NCBI GenBank assembly: GCA_039815365.1
Contig: JBCBZK010000062.1
Coordinates: 1-19,999, forward strand
Length of the DNA: 19,999 bases
Reading direction: 5' to 3'
From: CALBPI01 sp039815365
GTDB taxonomy: Bacteria; Pseudomonadota; Gammaproteobacteria; Steroidobacterales; Woeseiaceae
Part shown: piece after piece, positions 15,074-19,999 of the stretch
How the letters are laid out: each line of letters begins with the position of its first letter
Numbering within the stretch: position 1 is the first letter of the stretch
Position numbers and translations under genes: made by a program
Notes under the pieces: generated by a model
The model's database searches: none
Told to the model about the DNA's origin: nothing
What the model saw: the letters and a program-made list of their open reading frames with translations, nothing else

Positions 15074-17089
15074 TTACTGGTTCGAATCTGAACTAACCGC
15101 CTCAGAGTATAAGCGAGACGCTGCGCCGACAAGCGATAGATTTGCACCAATTGGTTTCAAGTGCCGGCTCAGGCGTGTGACGGGCTTGCCTTGACGCCAC
15201 GTGAACACAACTTCGGCGAACAGCACGCGCTCGACGTAGCGGCGGGTCTCGTCGTAAGCAATCGATTCAATCCAGATTTCTGCCGGCATGGATTCGACAT
15301 CGCGTATCCATCGCTCGACGCGATGCGCGCCGGCGTTGTAGGCGGCGGTCGCGAGTGCCGCGTGGTCGAAGCGTTTATTCAGGCTGGCAAGATGCGCGCT
15401 ACCTAGCTGGATGTTCGTTGGCGCATCGCGCAGCGACGCGGTGCCGCGCCACGGGAAGCCGCTGTTTTTCGCTTGTTGTTTGGCAGTGCTGGGCAGCAGT
15501 TGCATCAGACCATGCGCGCCGGCCGCGGATTTTGCGTCGTGCTGGAACAGACTTTCGGTGCGCGCGATGCCGCGAACCCAGGTGTCGCGCAATTGATCGC
15601 GTTTGGCGGCGGCGCGGATTAACTCGTCAAACGCCATCGGAAAGCGAATCGCCAGATCATCGTAGTATTTGAGCTGGCCAAGCAGCGCGATTGCTTCAGG
15701 GTGCCAGGACCAGCCGTGTGTGAGTCTAGCCAACGCAGCGAGTTGCTGATCATTGAGTGTACGTTGCGCGCGCGATAGTTCTGCGCGGGCGCGCGCTGCC
15801 TGTCCTACAGCGAGTAACTCGCGAACGCGCAGGATGTCGCTGCGTGCCGCCAGCGTATTGATCGTCGCATCGTCGGCAGCTATCGGCACGTCGTCGAATT
15901 GATACTCGAGTTCCAGTGCATCGGCGGCCAGGAAGCCGTGGTAGCTGCGCTCTTGAGCCAGCGCGGTAAGCAAGGCGCGCCCCGCCGGTTTTTGGTTGCT
16001 GCGGATCAGCGCGGTCGCTTCCCAGTACCGCCATCGGTCTTGCGCTGCGATCGCAAGGTCCATGCGAGCGATCGCACGCAGTACGGCAGGCCAGTCGTCC
16101 AGTTGAAGCGCTGCTCGCACGCGCCATTCGAGCACTCTCTGGTCGAGCGCATCGCTCGGCACCTGTGACAACCATTGCGCCGCTTCCGGCTCGCGGTCTT
16201 GTGCGGCGGCGAGCGCAATCGTGCGCATCACGTCGGCGTGTGCGTTTGCGGCCGTTTTTTGACGTTGCCGAATGCGCTGCCAATGATCATACGCGCGAGG
16301 CGCGTCACGCACCGCGATGCGTTGCGTGGCGTGTGCAAGACGCTCGACGTTGTCTTCGGTGATATTGCCGGCGGCGGTCAGGAATTGTTCAGGACGTTGA
16401 TGCGCGCGCTTCCAACGAACGACACGCTCACGATCGGCGTTGCCGAGTGATTCCGAGAGGTATTGCGCCAGCGAAAATCGCCGCGCCGTGATCGCCAGTT
16501 GCATACGTTCGCGGATGAGCGATGCGTCGATGATGCCGCGCGCCTTTAGCGTATTGAACGGTGTGTCACAGCGCTCATGTTGGCTGCGTGATGTGAGCCA
16601 GAGCTTCTTCGCCAGTGCATCGCGCCGCGATTGTGACCAAGCGATAGTACCTTGCGTTGCGGCCGCCAACGCGGCGCAATCGAGGGCTGCAATACGGGCG
16701 TTCGCGTAGTGCGCGTCATACAGCTTGGAGAATGTGGCCCAGCGCGCGTTCTTGATGTGGTGTTCGGTGTAACGGTAGCGCAGCCGTTGGATGGGTGGCA
16801 GATCTGGCGATGCGTCCATGAACGCGCGGAGCTCGCGCGTCGGCGTGTCTTGCAGATGCGCGGAGTAGTGCGCGGCGCGTAAGTCCGGCCACAGCGGGTA
16901 GTCTTTGAGAAGCTCGCGGGTGTTGGCGTCTAGTGGCCAGTCACCGTCAACCACGTCATCCCAGACCTGTTCGAAGGCATCACGTTGTCGTTGCAGGCGA
17001 TCGTCATTGGCAAGTGCGTCAGTCGCACCTGCCAATGCGATCAGAATGAGCAGCGTGCGCAACCCGTGTCGCGCGCGCTCGAACATCAC
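15074..17089 (-). CDS. slt: Soluble lytic murein transglycosylase (Slt70-like)
   Basis: This periplasmic enzyme cleaves the MurNAc-GlcNAc bond of peptidoglycan with 1,6-anhydro-MurNAc formation. It is 671 residues long, close to E. coli Slt70 (645). A signal peptide (LRTLLILIALAGATDALA) is followed by a long alpha-helical superhelical (U/L) domain of roughly 470 residues. The C-terminal SLT catalytic domain has the catalytic glutamate near E512 in GIARTESLF, then SAAGAHGLMQLLPSTA, NIQLGSAHL and the AAYNAGAHRVERW block. It is related in architecture to Slt70 rather than to MltC/E. Its start overlaps the upstream protease stop by 4 nt (ATGA), and the SDR gene follows without a gap, so the three form one translational unit. 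Confidence 0.95.
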   Translation of the reverse strand: MMFERARHGLRTLLILIALAGATDALANDDRLQRQRDAFEQVWDDVVDGDWPLDANTRELLKDYPLWPDLRAAHYSAHLQDTPTRELRAFMDASPDLPPIQRLRYRYTEHHIKNARWATFSKLYDAHYANARIAALDCAALAAATQGTIAWSQSRRDALAKKLWLTSRSQHERCDTPFNTLKARGIIDASLIRERMQLAITARRFSLAQYLSESLGNADRERVVRWKRAHQRPEQFLTAAGNITEDNVERLAHATQRIAVRDAPRAYDHWQRIRQRQKTAANAHADVMRTIALAAAQDREPEAAQWLSQVPSDALDQRVLEWRVRAALQLDDWPAVLRAIARMDLAIAAQDRWRYWEATALIRSNQKPAGRALLTALAQERSYHGFLAADALELEYQFDDVPIAADDATINTLAARSDILRVRELLAVGQAARARAELSRAQRTLNDQQLAALARLTHGWSWHPEAIALLGQLKYYDDLAIRFPMAFDELIRAAAKRDQLRDTWVRGIARTESLFQHDAKSAAGAHGLMQLLPSTAKQQAKNSGFPWRGTASLRDAPTNIQLGSAHLASLNKRFDHAALATAAYNAGAHRVERWIRDVESMPAEIWIESIAYDETRRYVERVLFAEVVFTWRQGKPVTRLSRHLKPIGANLSLVGAASRLYSEAVSSDSNQ

Positions 17090-18426
17090 GGTGTGAATTT
17101 CAGCAACAAGCGACGACCGTTGCGCTCGATCTCCACGAATAGCAGGCTGGTTGCGAATGAACTCGACATATTGTTTAAGTCCTCGACCGTGCTGACGCGC
17201 TGGCGGTTGACGCTGACAATGCTGTCGCCGGCCCGCAAGCCTTGACGGTGCGCGGGGCTGCCTTCAGCAACCTCGGACGCGATCACGCCTTCGTTGCCGT
17301 CAGCGTTGTTGAACACTGCGCCGGCAAGCCCGGGATGAATCTGCGCCGCGTTCGCAATACTGTTCATGCCGAGCTCGTCTAACGTTGCGGTGAACTCTCT
17401 GGCTGAACCATCGCGCAGTGCTGTGATTGCAACCGTTTCGCCGCTGCGCAACAGACCGATGGCATTGCGCAACTCGCTAGCGCTATCGACTTTTTCGCCG
17501 TTCACGGCGGTGATGATGTCGTTCACTTCGATACCCGCGCGCTCTGCGGCTGATCCTGGATTGACCGATTGGATCAACGCACCGGTAACATTCTTAAGAC
17601 CGAGCGCTTCCGCAGCGCTGGCATTGACGGTATCAATGGATACGCCGAGCAAGCCGCGCCGCACTTCACCGAACTCCAGAATCTGACGCATGATGGCTTG
17701 GGCCATGTTGGAAGGGATCGCAAAACCGATGCCAACGTTGCCGCCACTGCCCGAGATAATCGCTGAGTTAATGCCGACAAGCTCGCCGGCAAGGTTGACC
17801 AGCGCGCCGCCAGAGTTGCCAGGGTTAATTGATGCGTCTGTCTGGATAAAGTCTTCGTAACCGCTACCAATGCCACTGCGACCCAGCGCTGAGACGATCC
17901 CCGATGTGACGGTGTGCTCAAGCCCGAACGGGTTGCCAATCGCGATCACAAAATCACCCACTTCGGTCGCATCGGAATCGCCGAGCGAGATGTCTTTCAA
18001 GTCTTTCTCGGTGACTTTGAGGACAGCAACGTCTGTGCCTTCGTCGGAGCCGACGACTTCGGCGCTGATCTGACGCCCGTCCTGCAGGGTAATGTCGATC
18101 TGATCCGCGTTCGCGATCACGTGATGGTTGGTCAAAATGTAACCGTTATCGGCATCGACGATGACGCCGGAACCTGCCGAGCGCGTTTGCCGTTCGGTAG
18201 GCGCATTCGGTGTGCCGAAGAACTCGCGGAAAGGGTCACGGCGATTGCGCCGCTGCGATGTTGTTGTGCCGCGAACCTGAATGTTCACCACGGCCGGCGA
18301 CACTTCCTTAACCAAAGGTGCCAGTGTCGGCAGCTGTTGCCCGTTGAGCGTCGCGGGCAACGCGGCCCATGCGTTGGCAGAAAAGCCGATGGTCAGCGCA
18401 GCTATGGCAATTAATAGTCGTTTCAT
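17086..18426 (-). CDS. DegQ/MucD-like periplasmic serine endoprotease
   Basis: This Do-family (S1C) trypsin-like protease and chaperone degrades misfolded envelope proteins. It is 446 residues long, close to DegQ (455). A signal peptide (LLIAIAALTIGFSANAWA) precedes the mature protein, and an LA-loop region with a QRRNRRDPFREFF segment follows, typical of the family. The catalytic triad is H102 (ILTNHHVI), D132 (DEGTDVAVLKV) and S205 (NPGNSGGAL). Two PDZ domains follow, at about 255-345 (GLLGVSID, SAAERAGIEVNDIITAVNG) and 360-440 (GSPAHRQGLRAGDSIVSVN). GAGGGTTAAAG lies directly before the ATG. It could equally be called MucD or DegP-like. It is the first gene of the apparent protease-slt-SDR operon. 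Confidence 0.93.
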   Translation of the reverse strand: MKRLLIAIAALTIGFSANAWAALPATLNGQQLPTLAPLVKEVSPAVVNIQVRGTTTSQRRNRRDPFREFFGTPNAPTERQTRSAGSGVIVDADNGYILTNHHVIANADQIDITLQDGRQISAEVVGSDEGTDVAVLKVTEKDLKDISLGDSDATEVGDFVIAIGNPFGLEHTVTSGIVSALGRSGIGSGYEDFIQTDASINPGNSGGALVNLAGELVGINSAIISGSGGNVGIGFAIPSNMAQAIMRQILEFGEVRRGLLGVSIDTVNASAAEALGLKNVTGALIQSVNPGSAAERAGIEVNDIITAVNGEKVDSASELRNAIGLLRSGETVAITALRDGSAREFTATLDELGMNSIANAAQIHPGLAGAVFNNADGNEGVIASEVAEGSPAHRQGLRAGDSIVSVNRQRVSTVEDLNNMSSSFATSLLFVEIERNGRRLLLKFTP

Positions 18427-18524
18427 CTTTAACCCTCAGAACAAAATCGTGTCGTGCAACTACAGTAGGCATCTGCGTATGACAGAGTGACATCGTCGCA
18501 CTTGCCAGCAGTGGCTGCTACCTT

Positions 18525-18553
18525 TCAGACCGGTCGCGACGACATTAAGTTTC
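18525..18553 (-). promoter_or_regulatory. Sigma-E-like promoter of the protease-slt-SDR operon
   Basis: On the minus strand, GAAACTT (18553-18547) and TCTGA (18529-18525) are 17 bp apart. This resembles extracytoplasmic sigma-E/AlgU promoters (GGAACTT and TCTGA or TCAAA, about 16 bp), the class that drives degP and mucD genes. The start would lie near 18518, giving a leader of about 90 nt whose first bases, AGCAG-CCA-CTGCT (18519-18507), can fold into a 5' hairpin. Confidence 0.5.
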
Positions 18554-18683
18554 GCCTGAACGGTGCCATTCACCGGATCAATGTGGATTGATTGACGCAA
18601 ATTCAAGCGAATTGGCATATTTGATAACGTTCATCGCGCCACATTAAGGATCAAAACACGGCAAAAGTGACAAAAATGGTCAG

Positions 18684-18699
18684 CCACTACATGTTGTGG
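18684..18699. promoter_or_regulatory. Second NrdR-box-like site, distal
   Basis: CCACTACATGTTGTGG keeps every strongly conserved base of the NrdR box (CwAnATnTwG) and is nearly palindromic. It lies 178 bp upstream of the other box, about 17 helical turns, so it could act through looping. NrdR boxes normally occur as closely spaced pairs, which makes this one less certain. Confidence 0.45.
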
Positions 18700-18820
18700 T
18701 TGCTGTCTTATGTCATTTGTCACAGAAATTTAAAATAAACTTCTTAAGTCAGATGATAGAAATTTCGTAAATTATTGTTTTTCTTTAACAAAGGTCTATC
18801 TGCACGACAGTCAACAATGC

Positions 18821-18849
18821 TTGACAGTGTGTCTAACAAGGCATAATCT
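18821..18849 (+). promoter_or_regulatory. nrdJ: Predicted sigma-70 promoter of nrdJ
   Basis: The -35 TTGACA (18821-18826) is perfect. The -10 could be CATAAT (18842-18847, 15-bp spacing) or TAATCT (18844-18849, 17-bp spacing). Transcription would start near 18855, just before the NrdR box at 18862-18877, leaving a leader of about 200 nt to the ATG at 19059. Confidence 0.5.
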
Positions 18850-18861
18850 ACCCACTTGATT

Positions 18862-18877
18862 GCACAACATCTTGTGT
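18862..18877. promoter_or_regulatory. NrdR box (operator) at the nrdJ promoter
   Basis: GCACAACATCTTGTGT matches the published NrdR consensus acaCwAtATaTwGtgt at 13 of 16 positions, including every conserved core base. It overlaps or immediately follows the predicted transcription start, a position suited to repression. NrdR represses ribonucleotide reductase genes when dATP/ATP is high, and nrdJ is the expected target. Confidence 0.7.
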
Positions 18878-18984
18878 ATATCGCTAACAAATAATACCGG
18901 TTACACGGTCGGCTGACATGCACCTATAGCAGCTGGTCGGGAGTGCTTTTGTCTGTGCAATGAGCAAGAGCAGTGATCGGAGGA

Positions 18985-19008
18985 CTAACGGCCGGTACGA
19001 GCCGTTGG
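18985..19008 (+). other. Leader hairpin in the nrdJ 5' UTR
   Basis: CTAACGGC (18985-18992) pairs with GCCGTTGG (19001-19008), with one T-G wobble and an 8-nt loop. It stands next to a GGAGG (18979-18983) that has no start codon in useful range. No T-tract follows, so it is not a terminator. A role in the leader is possible but unproven. Confidence 0.35.
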
Positions 19009-19035
19009 CATTCATCAAACAAGGGAGTGTGAAAT

Positions 19036-19062
19036 ATGTCTTGGGGGTTCTTTTTGGTATGA
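19036..19062 (+). CDS. Eight-codon leader ORF coupled to nrdJ
   Basis: ATG 19036 with AAGGGAG (19021-19027) at ideal spacing opens an ORF encoding MSWGFFLV. Its TGA overlaps the ATG at 19059 (ATGA), the likely nrdJ start, which itself has only a poorly placed GGGGG. This looks like a translational-coupling or leader peptide arrangement. It could also be chance, or nrdJ could start elsewhere. Confidence 0.35.
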   Translation: MSWGFFLV

Positions 19063-19999
19063 GTATCGCGGCGGATACAGAAAATGAAGCAATAGCATTG
19101 GCTACCAGTGTCACGGAAATACCGTTACAGGAGACGTCGGAGGATATTTGGCAAACCAAATATCGGCTGACGGCCAAGTCTGGTGAGATTATCGATAAAT
19201 CTGTCGACGAAACCTTCAGCCGCGTTGCGCGTGCGCTGGCGAATGTCGAGGTAGAGCCCGATCTTTGGTACGAACGGTTTGTCTGGGCGTTGCGCTCAGG
19301 CGCGATCCCGGCAGGACGCATCACGTCGAATGCCGGTGCACAAGCGCACAAGCCAGCAACATCGACAATCAACTGCACCGTGTCAGGCACGATTGCTGAT
19401 TCGATGGATAACATCCTCGGTAAGGTGCACGAAGCAGGGCTGACATTGAAAGCTGGATGCGGCATCGGCTACGAGTTCTCGACACTGCGCCCCAAGGGCG
19501 CGTATGTGTCAGGCGCAGGCGCCTACACTTCCGGGCCGCTGTCGTTCATGGATATCTACGACAAGATGTGTTTCACCGTGTCCTCTGCTGGTGGCCGTCG
19601 CGGCGCACAGATGGGCACGTTTGACATTGGTCACCCGGACGCCGAAGAGTTTATCCGCGCCAAGCGCGAAGACGGTCGTTTGCGTCAGTTCAACTTGTCG
19701 CTGTTGATTACTGACGGTTTTATGAAAGCCGTCAAGAATGACGACCCATGGCAGATGGCATTCCCGATGACCCTGAAAGAGTTCAAGGCTGACGGGATCG
19801 ATACTGATGCATTGCTTGAAGCCGGCGCGAATGATGAATACATCTGGCGCGAGTGGGCAGGCGACGGCGATTTCCTTAAAGACGATGCCGGGTTAGTCGC
19901 ATGCAAGGTCTACAAGACCATGCCGGCGCGCCGTCTGTGGGACATGATCATGGCGTCGACCTACGATTTCGCCGAGCCAGGCTTTGTGTTGATCGATGC
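19059..19999 (+). CDS. nrdJ: Class II adenosylcobalamin-dependent ribonucleotide reductase, 3' end beyond window
   Basis: This is the B12-dependent reductase that makes dNTPs from ribonucleotides without oxygen-sensitive or oxygen-requiring radical subunits. About 313 residues are visible, and the gene runs past the window edge. Recognisable blocks are TSEDIWQTKYRLTAKSGE, WYERFVWALRSGAIPAGRI, KPATSTINCTVSGTIADSM with an active-site cysteine, GLTLKAGCGIGYEFSTLRP, SAGGRRGAQMGTFDIGHPD and RAKREDGRLRQFNLSLLI. These match the long NrdJ type of Pseudomonas and Xanthomonas. The other active-site residues lie outside the window. ATG 19059 best fits the family N-terminus. The frame is open to 18930, with an in-frame ATG at 18960 and GTG at 19029, but neither has a properly spaced ribosome binding site. 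A promoter and NrdR box lie upstream. Confidence 0.93.
   Translation, partial: MSIAADTENEAIALATSVTEIPLQETSEDIWQTKYRLTAKSGEIIDKSVDETFSRVARALANVEVEPDLWYERFVWALRSGAIPAGRITSNAGAQAHKPATSTINCTVSGTIADSMDNILGKVHEAGLTLKAGCGIGYEFSTLRPKGAYVSGAGAYTSGPLSFMDIYDKMCFTVSSAGGRRGAQMGTFDIGHPDAEEFIRAKREDGRLRQFNLSLLITDGFMKAVKNDDPWQMAFPMTLKEFKADGIDTDALLEAGANDEYIWREWAGDGDFLKDDAGLVACKVYKTMPARRLWDMIMASTYDFAEPGFVLID

Larger units (their letters stand above)
18427..19058. other. Long divergent regulatory intergenic region
   Basis: About 630 bp separate the minus-strand protease from the plus-strand nrdJ start, far more than anywhere else in the window, and its middle (18590-18850) is AT-rich. It contains a sigma-E-like promoter for the protease side, two NrdR-box matches, a sigma-70 promoter with perfect -35 for the nrdJ side, a small inverted repeat AATTC-AAGC-GAATT (18600-18613), a leader hairpin and an eight-codon ORF. 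I see no other protein-coding gene in it. Confidence 0.7.

Noticed and set aside
18500..18700. GCCACTG-like bases (minus strand near 18510 and GCCACTA at 18683) suggesting a cobalamin riboswitch upstream of the B12-dependent reductase
   Set aside because: Only the short B12-box core is matched. The other conserved riboswitch blocks are absent, and one match is on the wrong strand for nrdJ.
18805..18826. GTCAA-CAATGC-TTGAC inverted repeat as another NrdR box
   Set aside because: The half-sites CAA and TTG are 6 bp apart instead of 4, so the NrdR core is broken. The TTGAC arm is explained by the -35 hexamer.
18884..19465. A 193-codon open frame on the minus strand opposite nrdJ
   Set aside because: It lies antisense to the clearly homologous NrdJ reading frame and shows no recognisable domain.

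Overview
The window is chromosomal housekeeping DNA from a gammaproteobacterium, roughly 55-60% G+C by eye. The best evidence is the rpsU-(yqeY)-dnaG-rpoD macromolecular synthesis operon transcribed away from tsaD, followed by folB, uppP and cca, an arrangement typical of Gammaproteobacteria. The RpoD and Cca proteins also resemble the E. coli proteins closely. A class II (B12-dependent) ribonucleotide reductase at the right edge suits an environmental, possibly marine, species. I cannot name a genus. I see no phage genes, transposases, CRISPR arrays, rRNA or tRNA genes.

Layout. (1) 1-542, minus: phosphoglycolate phosphatase, truncated by the window edge. (2) 543-2311, plus: an AT-rich promoter region, then a four-TM membrane protein with an XRE regulator, a second small membrane protein and a YqcC-like protein. 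This is the least characterised part of the window. (3) 2281-6838, minus: rpsU, yqeY, dnaG and rpoD, with a strong promoter upstream and a terminator-like hairpin after rpsU. (4) 6976-11854, plus: tsaD-folB, a lipoprotein S41 protease, then a MidA-type methyltransferase and uppP. (5) 11858-13114, minus: cca, meeting uppP tail to tail and overlapping head to head with a PF10023-type lipoprotein aminopeptidase (13107-14174, plus). (6) 14156-18426, minus: a probable operon of a DegQ/MucD-like protease, a Slt70-like lytic transglycosylase and an NDUFA9-like NAD(P)-binding protein, preceded by a sigma-E-like promoter. (7) 18427-19058: a long regulatory intergenic region. (8) 19059-end, plus: nrdJ, truncated by the window edge.

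Together the genes serve replication and transcription initiation (DnaG, RpoD), translation and tRNA modification or maturation (S21, TsaD, Cca), folate synthesis (FolB), undecaprenyl phosphate recycling and murein turnover (UppP, Slt), envelope protein quality control (DegQ-like, S41 protease) and dNTP supply (NrdJ). The genome is very compact. Neighbours share ATGA, GTGA or TAAATG junctions, three convergent pairs overlap or nearly touch, and one divergent pair overlaps at its start codons.

The most interesting signals are regulatory: two NrdR-box matches and a promoter upstream of nrdJ, an eight-codon leader ORF whose stop overlaps the likely nrdJ start, a sigma-E-like promoter for the protease operon, and the YqcC-like reading frame that runs through a strong hairpin into the antisense of rpoD. 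I did not find a convincing new multi-gene system.
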